Assembly (NCBI RefSeq): GCF_014651855.1
Contig: NZ_BMXR01000006.1
Location: 307,515 to 371,514, forward strand
DNA length: 64,000 bases
DNA from: Saccharospirillum salsuginis
GTDB lineage: Bacteria > Pseudomonadota > Gammaproteobacteria > Pseudomonadales > Natronospirillaceae
Direction of reading: 5' to 3'
In this document: positions 38,630-47,338 of the stretch, in pieces
Layout of the letters: each line of letters opens with the position of its first letter
How positions within the stretch are numbered: position 1 is the stretch's first letter
Notes under the pieces: model-generated
The model's database searches: none
What the model was told of the DNA's origin: nothing
What the model saw: only the letters and a program-made list of their open reading frames with translations
Made by a program: the position numbers and the translations under genes

Positions 38630-38726
38630 TGGAAGGGAAGCTTATTCGGGGATATCTGAGGCATGGATGCCGAAGCTAAGCCCCCATGGAAGGGTTCACG
38701 GCGGCCCCGAATAAGCTTCCCTTCCA
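38630..38726 (+). repeat. Dispersed hairpin element, copy 6 (plus orientation)
   Basis: The perfect arms GGAAGGGAAGCTTATTCGGGG (38631-38651) and their complement (38705-38725) enclose GATATCTGAGGCATGGATGC, CGAAGCTAAGC and CCCATGGAAGGGTTCAC. This is the copy closest to copy 1 in the core, yet its arms are unrelated to those of copy 1. Confidence 0.92.
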
Positions 38727-38862
38727 GTCGGCCCGGACCATGAGCTCCTTGCAACTCAGCCTCCCGGCAAACCATAGGTACCTCCAAAACCAACCTCCCA
38801 ACCCGGTTTCTGGTGTACACTGAACCCATCAAAATCAGCTCCAACGTCACCGGAGAACCATC

Positions 38863-40416
38863 ATGACCGCAGCCGCCGACCGCCTCATCATCTTCGATAC
38901 CACCCTCCGCGATGGCGAACAAAGCCCCGGCGCTTCCATGACCCGGGACGAAAAGATCCGCATCGCCACCATGCTCGAAAAAATGCGCGTCGACGTCATC
39001 GAAGCCGGCTTCGCCGCCGCCTCCAAGGGCGACTTTGACGCCATCAACGCCATCGCCCGAACCGTTCGCAACAGCACCGTCTGCTCCCTTGCCCGGGCGC
39101 TCGACAAAGACATCGAAGCCGCGGCGGGGGCGCTCGAAGGCGCTGAACGAGCCCGCATCCACACCTTCATTGCCACCTCGCCCATCCACATGCAGCACAA
39201 GCTTAAGATGGAGCCGGACGCGGTACTGGCACAGGCCCGGCGGGCGGTCACCAAGGCACGGCACTACACCGATGACGTCGAATTCTCCTGCGAGGACGCC
39301 GGCCGCAGCGAGCTCGACTTCCTGTGTCGCATCATCGAAGCGGCCATCGACTGCGGCGCCACCACCATCAACATTCCAGACACCGTCGGCTACGCCGTCC
39401 CCGAAGCCTTTGGCGAGATGATCCGCGCCATCATGGAACGCGTGCCGAACAGCGGCAAAGCCGTCTTTTCCGTGCATTGCCACAACGACCTGGGGCTGGC
39501 TGTCGCCAACTCCCTGTCCGCCGTCATCAACGGCGCCCGCCAGGTCGAATGCACCGTCAACGGCCTCGGCGAACGGGCGGGCAATGCCGCTCTGGAAGAA
39601 GTGGTCATGGCGGTCCGTACACGCCAGGATCTGTTCACGGTCGACACCGGCATCGACACCCGGCACATTGTTCCCGCCTCGCGGCTGGTCGCCTCGGTGA
39701 CCGGCTTCCCGGTGCAGCCGAACAAGGCCATCGTCGGTGCCAACGCCTTCGCACATGAATCCGGCATTCACCAGGATGGCGTGCTCAAGCACCGCGAGAC
39801 CTACGAGATCATGTCCGCCGAAGACGTCGGTTGGAAGACCAACCGCATGGTGCTCGGCAAGCATTCCGGTCGCAACGCCTTCCGCACCCGTCTGCAGGAA
39901 CTGGGTTACAGCTTTCCCAGCGATGTCGAGGTGATCGAAGCGTTCGCCCGCTTCAAGACTCTGGCCGATAAAAAGCACGACATCTACGACGAAGACCTGC
40001 ACGCCCTGATGTCTGACACCGCCCGCGACCAGGAAGTCCCCGAGCGCATCCGCCTGGTACACCTGTCCAGCGCCAGCGAGATGGGGAGCACGCCAAAGGC
40101 GACCGTGACCCTGGAGATCGAAGGCGAGGAAGTGACCACGACCGCCGAGGGCGACGGACCGGTCGATGCCTGCTTCAAGGCGGTCGACGCCGTTGTCCAG
40201 TCCGGTACGACCCTGCAGCTCTATTCGGTCAATGCCATCACCGCCGGTACCGAAGCCCAGGGCGAGGTCTCAGTGCGCTTGGAGAAAGGCGGGCGTATCG
40301 TCAACGGCGCCGGCAGCGATACCGACATTGTGGTGGCCTCGGTCAAAGCGTATATTAAGGCGCTCAATTTGATGCTCAATTCACCCCGCAAGGCGCACCC
40401 GCAAATCACCGTATGA
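38863..40416 (+). CDS. leuA: 2-isopropylmalate synthase
   Basis: A 517-aa enzyme for the first committed step of leucine synthesis (2-oxoisovalerate plus acetyl-CoA). The TIM-barrel signatures [16 protein letters not shown] and [13 protein letters not shown] (metal His pair near residue 205) are intact, as is the C-terminal LeuA regulatory domain from about residue 390. The length fits the E. coli-type enzyme (523 aa). Its stop overlaps the next gene by 4 bases. Confidence 0.97.
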   Translation: MTAAADRLIIFDTTLRDGEQSPGASMTRDEKIRIATMLEKMRVDVIEAGFAAASKGDFDAINAIARTVRNSTVCSLARALDKDIEAAAGALEGAERARIHTFIATSPIHMQHKLKMEPDAVLAQARRAVTKARHYTDDVEFSCEDAGRSELDFLCRIIEAAIDCGATTINIPDTVGYAVPEAFGEMIRAIMERVPNSGKAVFSVHCHNDLGLAVANSLSAVINGARQVECTVNGLGERAGNAALEEVVMAVRTRQDLFTVDTGIDTRHIVPASRLVASVTGFPVQPNKAIVGANAFAHESGIHQDGVLKHRETYEIMSAEDVGWKTNRMVLGKHSGRNAFRTRLQELGYSFPSDVEVIEAFARFKTLADKKHDIYDEDLHALMSDTARDQEVPERIRLVHLSSASEMGSTPKATVTLEIEGEEVTTTAEGDGPVDACFKAVDAVVQSGTTLQLYSVNAITAGTEAQGEVSVRLEKGGRIVNGAGSDTDIVVASVKAYIKALNLMLNSPRKAHPQITV

Positions 40417-41156
40417 GCCAACAGACCCCGGCCGGACTGAGCGAGTCGGACCGCCGTCACTATCTGTCCGCGATGGGCATTCAATCCTGGTACCCCCGGG
40501 TTCGTCTGCCCTGCGCGCCAGAACCGATCCTTTTCGATCTGGACGACACCGAAGCCCGCGTCGGCCCGGCGACCGAGACTTTGAGCCCGGCACCCGAGCC
40601 GGAAGCCCGGGAGCGCCCGGGTGCTCCGACGCCGGAACCGACCCCTCCGACCGGCACACCCGTCGAAGCCACCCGATCAGCCGCCACCGCACCTCGGGGG
40701 CAGGGCGCGCCCGTCCCGCGCTTCGTGCTGTCTCTGAGTGTGGTCGGGGACTTTCTGATCACCGACTCCCTGGCCAAGGGAATGGAACAGCCGTCCCAAT
40801 CCGGTCAGCAGTTACTGGTGAACATTGTGTCAGCCCTGGGCGTGTCCGCGTCCGACGTGCGCACCCACCACGTCATTCACTGGCCCTTGTTCACCAACCC
40901 GCGTGTTGATCAGGGCATCGAACAGGCCCGGATCTACGTCGATGAAAAACTCGACCAGTTCATCCGGCAGTTCGAGCCGAAAACATTGCTGTCGTTCGGT
41001 GCCGTCATGCCGCGACTGCAAAACTGGGAGCAACCCCAGGGTGAATACAACGGCCTGCCCTGGGTCGGTTTACCATCGATCTATCGCATGCTGTCCGACC
41101 CGAAACAAAAGGCGGTGGCCTGGAACCGATTGCGGCCGTTGGCCCAGCCGCGCTGA
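40413..41156 (+). CDS. holD: Probable DNA polymerase III psi subunit (HolD-like)
   Basis: 247 aa. The N-terminus ([21 protein letters not shown]) parallels the start of E. coli psi (RRDWQLQQLGITQWSLRRP), the segment that binds the chi subunit. A Pro/Ala-rich linker (about residues 50-105) leads to a uracil-glycosylase-like domain, the fold psi has, and rimI follows as in the E. coli holD-rimI pair. It is about 100 residues longer than E. coli psi. Psi links the clamp loader to chi and SSB. The assignment rests on the N-terminal similarity and synteny. Confidence 0.6.
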   Translation: MSQQTPAGLSESDRRHYLSAMGIQSWYPRVRLPCAPEPILFDLDDTEARVGPATETLSPAPEPEARERPGAPTPEPTPPTGTPVEATRSAATAPRGQGAPVPRFVLSLSVVGDFLITDSLAKGMEQPSQSGQQLLVNIVSALGVSASDVRTHHVIHWPLFTNPRVDQGIEQARIYVDEKLDQFIRQFEPKTLLSFGAVMPRLQNWEQPQGEYNGLPWVGLPSIYRMLSDPKQKAVAWNRLRPLAQPR

Positions 41157-41605
41157 TGCGGCGACTGGTTCGCGCATCGGTGCCGGATCGGGATCGGTTG
41201 GCTGCGATCGATCGGTCGGCCGGTCCCCATTCATGGCCTGAGACCGCTTTATCACGGGCTCTCGAGCGTCAGCAAGTCCTCACTATCGAGATCGACGATG
41301 ACATCGTCGGCTTTCTCGTCGAAAACCGTGTTCTGGATGAAACCACACTGCTGCATCTGGCTGTGGGCGCCGAGCATCAGGGCCGCGGACATGCGGGCTG
41401 GGCACTGAAAGCCTGGTTGGCCGACCTGGCCCGATCCGGCCAGTGCCGCTGTCTGCTGGAGGTGAGGGCCGGCAACCAGGTCGCCGTTCGACTGTATGAG
41501 CGCCTTGGCTTCGAGGACATAGGCCGGCGCAAGGGCTATTACTCATCGCCCGAGGGTGCCGAAGATGCCCGGGTCATGGCAAAACGACTGACGGATATCC
41601 CATGA
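41156..41605 (+). CDS. rimI: Ribosomal protein S18-alanine N-acetyltransferase
   Basis: A 149-aa GNAT enzyme. The acetyl-CoA loop is QGRGHAGWALKAWL, followed by LEVRAGNQVAVRLYERLGF and the RimI-type ending KGYYSSPEGAEDARVM. It acetylates the N-terminus of S18. It overlaps holD (TGATG) and the next gene by 4 bases. Confidence 0.92.
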   Translation: MRRLVRASVPDRDRLAAIDRSAGPHSWPETALSRALERQQVLTIEIDDDIVGFLVENRVLDETTLLHLAVGAEHQGRGHAGWALKAWLADLARSGQCRCLLEVRAGNQVAVRLYERLGFEDIGRRKGYYSSPEGAEDARVMAKRLTDIP

Positions 41606-42270
41606 ACCTCACGGCTGAACTCTTCCCGCCCGGTTGGTACCTGGTGTTTAATGTGATCTATCTGATCGCATTCGGTTACGCCCTGAAAACCGCTCCCTGG
41701 AACCAACTGCACGGCGACGCCGGTCTGCAGCATCGACTCGGTTTTTCACTGGTGCTGGTGGTGATCATCTGGTCGCTGCGGGCCGGGGTCGATCAGGGGC
41801 TGGGCATTCATTTCTTCATGGTCACCGCGTTGCACCTGGTGTTCGGCTGGCGCCTGGCCCTGCTGGTGGTCACGCTTGGCCAAATGGGTATGGTGCTGGT
41901 CGGCCAGGAAGCCTGGCAGGGGGTGGGGCTCAACGCCGTCACTTCCGGGCTCGCCCCGATCCTGACCACCTGGCTGGTCTGGCGCTGGCAGGATCGCAAC
42001 GAACTCTACAACCCCTTCGTCTTCATCTTCCTGGTTGCTTTCGGCGGCGCCATTCTGTCCGTGTTGGTGTCGGGCCTGGTGATGACGGCGGTATTCACCG
42101 GCAGCGGCGTCTATTCCTTCGGCGAGGTCAAGGACTCCTTCTGGTTGTTCGTGCCGCTCATCGCCCTGCCCGAAGGGGTGCTCAACGGCATGTTGATCGC
42201 CGGTCTGATCGTTTTCCGGCCGGAGTGGGTCGCGTTGTTCGATGAGGACAAATACTACCCTGGACGATGA
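41602..42270 (+). CDS. CbiM-like energy-coupling-factor permease family membrane protein
   Basis: 222 aa with about six TM helices. The central IHFFMVTALHLVFGWRLALLVVTLGQ and the C-terminal LPEGVLNGMLIAGLIVF resemble the CbiM/ECF S-component fold for Co/Ni uptake. No T-component or ATPase is present nearby, and the N-terminal metal-binding His of CbiM is not evident from the start used. It follows rimI with a 4-base overlap. Substrate unknown. Confidence 0.75.
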   Translation: MNLTAELFPPGWYLVFNVIYLIAFGYALKTAPWNQLHGDAGLQHRLGFSLVLVVIIWSLRAGVDQGLGIHFFMVTALHLVFGWRLALLVVTLGQMGMVLVGQEAWQGVGLNAVTSGLAPILTTWLVWRWQDRNELYNPFVFIFLVAFGGAILSVLVSGLVMTAVFTGSGVYSFGEVKDSFWLFVPLIALPEGVLNGMLIAGLIVFRPEWVALFDEDKYYPGR

Positions 42271-42341
42271 CTTCCGACCCGTGACCCGGGTCCGGATTGC
42301 CGCTTAGCATGAAGGGTGTCCGCCCAATAAAGAGGTCCCCC

Positions 42342-42506
42342 ATGCGTGAAATCCGCTACGAAATCGTCAAGCACGGCGTCTCCTTCGGCACCGTCCTCGC
42401 CATCGTTTTGTCCTGGAGCGTCAATAAATCCATCCTCTGGGCCATCGTCCACGGCGTCTTCAGCTGGATCTATGTGCTGTATTTCGCCCTGTTCAAGGAG
42501 TACTGA
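42342..42506 (+). CDS. Small membrane protein of unknown function (54 aa)
   Basis: A short protein with two hydrophobic stretches (about 12-25 and 30-48: HGVSFGTVLAIVLSW, ILWAIVHGVFSWIYVLYFALF). AAGAGG lies upstream of the ATG. It resembles conserved small inner-membrane proteins; no function known to me. Confidence 0.65.
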   Translation: MREIRYEIVKHGVSFGTVLAIVLSWSVNKSILWAIVHGVFSWIYVLYFALFKEY

Positions 42507-42543
42507 ATCAGAGCATATTGGACGAAGACGTTGATTAGGCGTA

Positions 42544-42569
42544 TTGTGTACATACAAATGTAAGTACAA
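42544..42569. promoter_or_regulatory. Palindromic operator candidate of brnTA
   Basis: TTGTGTACAT and ATGTAAGTACAA are near-complementary around ACAA, ending about 8 bases before the brnT start. BrnA-type antitoxins autoregulate their operon by binding such palindromes. Confidence 0.55.
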
Positions 42570-42577
42570 GGAAGGTA

Positions 42578-42856
42578 ATGCGCTTCGAGTGGGACGAAGA
42601 CAAAAACGTTCTCAACCAACGAAAACACGGCATCGACTTTACCGATGTAGTGTCAATGTTCGACGGTCCGTTGCTGGCCACACCGGATAGCCTGACAGAG
42701 TACGGTGAAGAACGTTGGATAGGAATTGGATGGCTGTTCGACTTGATCGCGGTGGTTGTGTATACCGAACGAGATGGCGACACAATCCGAATCATTTCCG
42801 CGCGAAAAGCGACCAAACACGAGGTGCGCCGATATGAACAAACCATCAAAAACTGA
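42578..42856 (+). CDS. brnT: BrnT family toxin
   Basis: A 92-aa RelE-like ribonuclease toxin. MRFEWDEDKNVLNQRKHGIDF is the hallmark N-terminus, and IISARKATKHEVRRYE the C-terminal one. AAGGAAGG precedes the ATG. It is followed by brnA, overlapping 23 bases. The base composition is more AT-rich than the flanking chromosome, consistent with acquisition. Confidence 0.93.
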   Translation: MRFEWDEDKNVLNQRKHGIDFTDVVSMFDGPLLATPDSLTEYGEERWIGIGWLFDLIAVVVYTERDGDTIRIISARKATKHEVRRYEQTIKN

Positions 42857-43085
42857 CTGGAAACGACTGGCTGAAATGCAGGATGAAGACATTGATACCA
42901 GCGATATTCCGGAACTCGACGACAAGTTTTTCCGCGAGGCCGATCTGAAGGTTCCTCGCAAAGAGCCTGTCACGTTAAGGCTGGATGCCGATGTCTTGAT
43001 GTGGTTTCGGTCGCAGGGACGAGGTTACCAAACCCGAATCAATAAATTGCTTCGTCAATACATGGAAAGCCATCGCTCCAACTGA
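42834..43085 (+). CDS. brnA: BrnA family antitoxin
   Basis: 83 aa. The C-terminal ribbon-helix-helix (VTLRLDADVLMWFRSQGRGYQTRINKLLRQYM) binds DNA; the acidic N-terminal part should bind BrnT. The ATG at 42834 is inside brnT. The toxin-first order is usual for BrnTA. Confidence 0.93.
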   Translation: MNKPSKTDWKRLAEMQDEDIDTSDIPELDDKFFREADLKVPRKEPVTLRLDADVLMWFRSQGRGYQTRINKLLRQYMESHRSN

Positions 43086-43119
43086 ACATCCTGTCCAGTC
43101 GGTTTAGAAATAATCGGAC

Positions 43120-43142
43120 GGCGCCCGAGTCACTCGGGCGCC
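43120..43142. terminator. Bidirectional terminator-like hairpin
   Basis: GGCGCCCGAG, TCA, CTCGGGCGCC between the convergent brnA and lipoprotein genes. Confidence 0.7.
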
Positions 43143-43155
43143 ATGGACTTTCGGA

Positions 43156-44451
43156 TTACTGATCTTCCTCGAAACAGGCGCCGGCACTGGCGCTCACGTC
43201 GATCGTCGCCGTATCGTTTTCCGACACCGTAATATCGACCGAGCCCGCCAGCACATCAGTACCGGGCTTGCCGTTGCAGTCATCCGTGGATTGCAGCTCG
43301 GTTCCCGAGGCGATCTGTACGTCCAACTCGTTCGTGGTCGCGTCTTCAATCGCCATCATGGCGAAATTCAAGGCCTCGTTGAAGGTCAGTACGCCGCTGG
43401 TCATGCTGGCGTCCAGGGTGAAAGCATCGACGGTCAACTGATCTTCGCTGCCTTTCTTCAACACGATGCCGGGCGATGCCAACGAGGCCGTAACGGTCAT
43501 GTCGTCGTCGCTGTTGTCCTCGGTGCCCTTGTTGTCGCCGGTCATATCGAAACTGAAGGCCGGAACGGCGAGGTCCCAGATCACGCCTGGGTCGTCTTCT
43601 TCGGCCAGGCGCAGGTCCAGGGCGGACACATCCACGCTGACGCTGCCGGTACCCAGGTCGTCGTTGCCTTCCACCATCAACAGGGTGCCGGTTTGTCCGA
43701 GGTTCAGTTGATAGTCGGTCGTGTCGTCACCGACGTTGATGGCTTCGGGGACCGAGGTGGTGATGCGGCCGCTGTTCGTGCCCGTGGCTTCCACCTTGGC
43801 CTTGAAACGGCCATTGAAGGTGTTCGGCAGATTGTTGGCGTCCGGATCGACCGCTTCCAGGAACGCTTTCATGCCTTGCAAAACCCAGGTTCCGGCCAAT
43901 GAGTTCTGGCTGAACTCGAGAATGAAAACCTCCTGAGTCTCGAACTGGAAGACCACGCTGCCCGACTGTTCACCCGATTGCGTAAATTCGATGGAGGACG
44001 CGTTCGCAACCGCCGTGCAACGGTTCACGTCAATGTCGCCGGTACAGATTCGCGAGCTGTCCGGCTGAAACAGCAAGCCGCTGCTGGTATCGGTCAGGGT
44101 GCCGTATTCCTCGAGATTATCCAGGAAGGTGTCGATGTCGAAGCCGGTCGTGGTATCGCCACTGCGGGTGTCCAGCCGGGTGCTCCACTGGCTGAAGACC
44201 TCCAGGTGGGGCAGGACTCTGGCGGTGCTGTCGTCGGTGGAGACAAAGCCCGGGGCGCTGGATCCCGACGCCGAAGCGCCGGCCATCGCGGAAGCACCGG
44301 CTTCGACGTTGGCGTTGACCGAGCTCGACAGTGAATCGAAATAGGCGTCGCGGTTTTCGATGGCGGCCGAGCCGCCACCGGAAGAATTACAGGCGGTCAG
44401 AACGGTGGCGGCCGCGGCCACCACCAGTGTGGGTAATGAGACTCTTGTCAT
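43156..44451 (-). CDS. Lipoprotein of unknown function (431 aa)
   Basis: Lipobox LTAC (Cys 21) followed by a Gly/Ser spacer. The mature part is Asp/Thr/Ser-rich and beta-dominated, with no catalytic motif that I recognise; four cysteines (SRICTG, NRCTAV, DDCNG, GACFEE) could form disulfides. The ATG at 44451 has AAGGAG 8 bases upstream; the GTG at 44460 is too close to it. It is probably monocistronic. Confidence 0.75.
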   Translation of the reverse strand: MTRVSLPTLVVAAAATVLTACNSSGGGSAAIENRDAYFDSLSSSVNANVEAGASAMAGASASGSSAPGFVSTDDSTARVLPHLEVFSQWSTRLDTRSGDTTTGFDIDTFLDNLEEYGTLTDTSSGLLFQPDSSRICTGDIDVNRCTAVANASSIEFTQSGEQSGSVVFQFETQEVFILEFSQNSLAGTWVLQGMKAFLEAVDPDANNLPNTFNGRFKAKVEATGTNSGRITTSVPEAINVGDDTTDYQLNLGQTGTLLMVEGNDDLGTGSVSVDVSALDLRLAEEDDPGVIWDLAVPAFSFDMTGDNKGTEDNSDDDMTVTASLASPGIVLKKGSEDQLTVDAFTLDASMTSGVLTFNEALNFAMMAIEDATTNELDVQIASGTELQSTDDCNGKPGTDVLAGSVDITVSENDTATIDVSASAGACFEEDQ

Positions 44452-44548
44452 GGCGTGCACTCCTTACTTGCGTCAGTGGACGATCAGGGTTTGAACCGTT
44501 CTGATCGACAGCATAAGGAGTTTTCGCCGCGTTAAAGTGAGCTTCGTC

Positions 44549-44579
44549 ACAGGCTAACATTAGACAAACGTTAGCCTGT
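44549..44579 (-). terminator. Hairpin downstream of LacI gene
   Basis: ACAGGCTAAC (44549-44558) pairs with GTTAGCCTGT (44570-44579) with an 11-base loop. Probable end of the alpha-glucoside operon transcript. Confidence 0.55.
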
Positions 44580-44619
44580 AAAAGGTGCGTGGAAGCCTAC
44601 AAAGGGACGCCTGCCCGGG

Positions 44620-45684
44620 TCACGCCGTTTCGCGAACGTGGAGCTGGGTGGGCAGCACCCGGCTCTCAAAGCGCTCCGGGTTCAAAACCATCATGGCCGC
44701 CAGGCGACCTTTTTCGATGCTGGGTTGGTACACCGTGGTGATGCCGGGATGCGAGCGCCGCGCTTCCGGTATGTCGTCGAAGCCGACGATTCTGAGCTGG
44801 TCCGGCACGGAAATGCTCATGTCGCGGGCTACGCTGAGCGCCGCCATGGCCAACTGGTCGGACATGCACAACAACGCCCTGGGGCGTGGAATGGCCGACA
44901 GGGCTTCGCGCGCGGCCTTGACCCCGTCCGCCCAGTTGCTCTCGTGCGTGTTCCAGATCAACTCCTCCGGGATCTGCATGCCGTGGTCGGCGGCCGCATC
45001 CCGATAGGCTTCCAGCCGCTGACGGGAGATGGACACGCCGGCGTCCAGCAGTTCGGTTTCCCGAATGCGGCCGATGATGTCCGACTGGATCAGGCGCAGG
45101 CCGATCACGGCCACAGGCCCCTGTGAGCCGATTTGTTTCAGCACATGGTTGGCCGCCTGCTTGGCACCGCCGTAGTTGTCCACGTTCAACGACAGGTGGT
45201 TTTTCAGACTGAAATCCACGGTGACCACGGGCTTTTGCTGGCGTTCGAGCCGTTCGATCACGCTGATGTCGCGGGGCGGCCCGTAGACGATGTAACGATC
45301 CGGAATCGATTCCATCGACTGCAGGTGGTAGAAGTCGTCGCGTCCCGGCATCAACAGCATGTTGGTGCGGGCATCGTCGAGCACTTCGGAGACGCCCTGC
45401 AGAAATTCCGTCGCACAGCCGTCGCGAAAGTTGTAGGCAAGACGTTCGGCCAGCATTACGCCGACGATGCCGGTCGCGCCGGTCCGCAGACTGCGGGCCG
45501 CCGGATTCGGTCCATTGTAGCCCAGACGCTCGCACTCCTTGAGGATGTGATCCCTCAGGTTGGCGGAGAGTTGGTCGGGCCGATTGAACGCATTGGAGAT
45601 CGTGGCGGTGGACACCCCCAGTGCCTCGGCCACGGCTTTGAGCGTCATGCGTTTTTTCGGTGTTTTCTTATCGTTTTTGTTCAC
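44620..45684 (-). CDS. LacI-family repressor of the alpha-glucoside/sucrose genes
   Basis: 354 aa. HTH MTLKAVAEALGVSTATISNAFNRP followed by a periplasmic-binding-like sensor domain. It starts with GTG (45684); an internal Met at 45648 begins exactly at the HTH and is an alternative. It is the last gene of the aglEFGA-type operon, 48 bases after the glucosidase. The likely operators are the CTTAAACGATTAAG sites at 51046, 51126 and 52723, which have the central CG dyad of LacI sites. Confidence 0.9.
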   Translation of the reverse strand: MNKNDKKTPKKRMTLKAVAEALGVSTATISNAFNRPDQLSANLRDHILKECERLGYNGPNPAARSLRTGATGIVGVMLAERLAYNFRDGCATEFLQGVSEVLDDARTNMLLMPGRDDFYHLQSMESIPDRYIVYGPPRDISVIERLERQQKPVVTVDFSLKNHLSLNVDNYGGAKQAANHVLKQIGSQGPVAVIGLRLIQSDIIGRIRETELLDAGVSISRQRLEAYRDAAADHGMQIPEELIWNTHESNWADGVKAAREALSAIPRPRALLCMSDQLAMAALSVARDMSISVPDQLRIVGFDDIPEARRSHPGITTVYQPSIEKGRLAAMMVLNPERFESRVLPTQLHVRETA

Positions 45685-45704
45685 ACGATTTCAACCTGCC
45701 AGAG

Positions 45705-45724
45705 GGGCCGGCTGTAGCCGGCCC
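45705..45724 (-). terminator. Hairpin between glucosidase and LacI genes
   Basis: GGGCCGGC, TGTA, GCCGGCCC in the 48-base gap; it may lower expression of the regulator relative to the catabolic genes. Confidence 0.5.
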
Positions 45725-45732
45725 GGACCGCC

Positions 45733-47334
45733 TTATTCGACCCAGGCAGCGATCGAATACGGGGTGATGGAGTTATCGGTCACAGGCGCGAAGCCCGGCA
45801 CCGTCACGGCCTGGCCGTCTACGTTGACCGGAAGGCTCGCGCCCGTCATGTTGATGGCGATGACGATGGACTCCTGCTGATTCCGACGTCGGAACAACAG
45901 CAGTTCGGCATCGCTGTCGAGCCATTCGAAGTCACCGTCTTTCAACGCCGGATGGTCACGGCGCCAGGCAAACAGGGCGCGTGAAAACGACAGCGTGGAG
46001 TCGTCATCGCCGTCCTGTTCGCTGACCGCCAGTTGACGGTGTATGGGTTCCACCGGCAGCCAGGCGTGACCGCCGGAAGTGAACCCACCCATGGCTTCGT
46101 TGATCCAGGGCATCGGGGTGCGACAGCCGTCGCGGCCCTTGAACTCGGGCCAGAACTCGATGCCGAACGGATCCTGCAGCAGTTCAAAAGGCACGTCCGC
46201 TTCGGGGAGACCGAGCTCTTCGCCCTGATAGACGCACGGACTGCCTCTCAGTGTCGCCAGCAGACCCAAAGCCGTGCGCACGAAGGCCTTCGGGTTCTCG
46301 GCATCCTTGCCCCAGCGTGTCGCGCTGCGCACTACATCGTGATTGCTGAGCGCGAAACAGGGCCAGCCATCGGACAGGTTCGCTTCCATCTTTTCGATGG
46401 TCTGGCGAATGTAGTCCGGGTCGTGCCGGTCGCTGAGCAGTTCGAAGGTATAGGCCATGTGCAGCTTGTCGCCGCCGGATGTGTACTGGGCCATGTACTT
46501 CATGCCCTGGGGCGCGCCGATTTCGCCGACGGTCGTTGACCCGGGGTACTCGTCCATGACCCGACGCAGGCGCTGTAAAAACGCCAGGTTGTCGTCGCGG
46601 CACATCTGGTGCACGTGGTACTGACGGGTAAAGGGGTTGTTCGGATCCATACCGACAAACATCTTGTCCGGTGTATCCGCCAGCTCGTTGTCGGTCAGTT
46701 CGGCATCGTGGAAGTACATATTGACCACGTCCAGACGGAAACCGTCGACACCGAGATCCAGCCAGAACCGGGCTGTGTCGAGAATGGCATCCTGAACTTC
46801 CGGATTGTGGAAATTCAGGTCCGGCTGGCTCGCCAGGAAGTTGTGCATGAAATACTGTTTGCGTTGGGAATCCCACTGCCAGGCCGGCCCGCCGAACAAC
46901 GACAACCAGTTGTTCGGTGGCGTGCCGTCGGGTTGCGGGTCGGCCCAGACGTACCAGTCCGCCTTCGGATTGGTTCGGTTTTCCCGGCTTTCCTGGAACC
47001 ATTCATGCTGATCCGAGGTGTGGCTGTACACCTGATCGATGATGACCTTGAGACCTCTCTGGTGGGCTTCCTCGACCAGGTGCCTGAAGTCGTGCAACGA
47101 GCCGAACATCGGATCCACATTCCGGTAGTCCGAGACGTCGTACCCGAAGTCTTTCATCGGAGAGGTGAAGAACGGCGACAGCCAGATGGCGTCGACGTTC
47201 AGGCTCGCGATGTAGTCCAGGTGTGCGATGACCCCGGGCAGATCGCCGATGCCGTCGCCGTTGCTGTCGAAAAAAGAGCGCGGATAGATCTGATAGATTA
47301 CGCCACCGCGCCACCAGTTGAGATCGGTCGACAC
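45733..47334 (-). CDS. aglA: Alpha-glucosidase (GH13, AglA-like)
   Basis: 533 aa. GH13 catalytic residues: nucleophile Asp in GFRLDVVNMY (about 199), acid/base Glu in TTVGEIGAP (about 269) and Asp in LSNHDVV (about 331). WWRGGVIYQIYPRSFFDSNGDG is the typical start. I chose GTG 47334 because AAAGGGGGC lies 8 bases before it; an ATG at 47379 sits inside the permease gene. With no signal peptide, it hydrolyses imported alpha-glucosides in the cytoplasm. Confidence 0.92.
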   Translation of the reverse strand: MSTDLNWWRGGVIYQIYPRSFFDSNGDGIGDLPGVIAHLDYIASLNVDAIWLSPFFTSPMKDFGYDVSDYRNVDPMFGSLHDFRHLVEEAHQRGLKVIIDQVYSHTSDQHEWFQESRENRTNPKADWYVWADPQPDGTPPNNWLSLFGGPAWQWDSQRKQYFMHNFLASQPDLNFHNPEVQDAILDTARFWLDLGVDGFRLDVVNMYFHDAELTDNELADTPDKMFVGMDPNNPFTRQYHVHQMCRDDNLAFLQRLRRVMDEYPGSTTVGEIGAPQGMKYMAQYTSGGDKLHMAYTFELLSDRHDPDYIRQTIEKMEANLSDGWPCFALSNHDVVRSATRWGKDAENPKAFVRTALGLLATLRGSPCVYQGEELGLPEADVPFELLQDPFGIEFWPEFKGRDGCRTPMPWINEAMGGFTSGGHAWLPVEPIHRQLAVSEQDGDDDSTLSFSRALFAWRRDHPALKDGDFEWLDSDAELLLFRRRNQQESIVIAINMTGASLPVNVDGQAVTVPGFAPVTDNSITPYSIAAWVE

Positions 47335-47338
47335 TGAA

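Larger units (their letters stand above)
38496..38862. other. Intergenic region with two repeat types before leuA
   Basis: It holds a half REP-like copy (38538-38569) and dispersed element copy 6 (38630-38726). The leuA promoter is presumably in 38727-38862, but no clear boxes or leader peptide were found. Confidence 0.6.

Noticed and set aside
38590..40062. A 490-aa open frame opposite leuA
   Set aside because: It lies antisense to an intact, conserved leuA; its low-complexity Gly/Asp/Val-rich translation is a product of GC-biased third positions.
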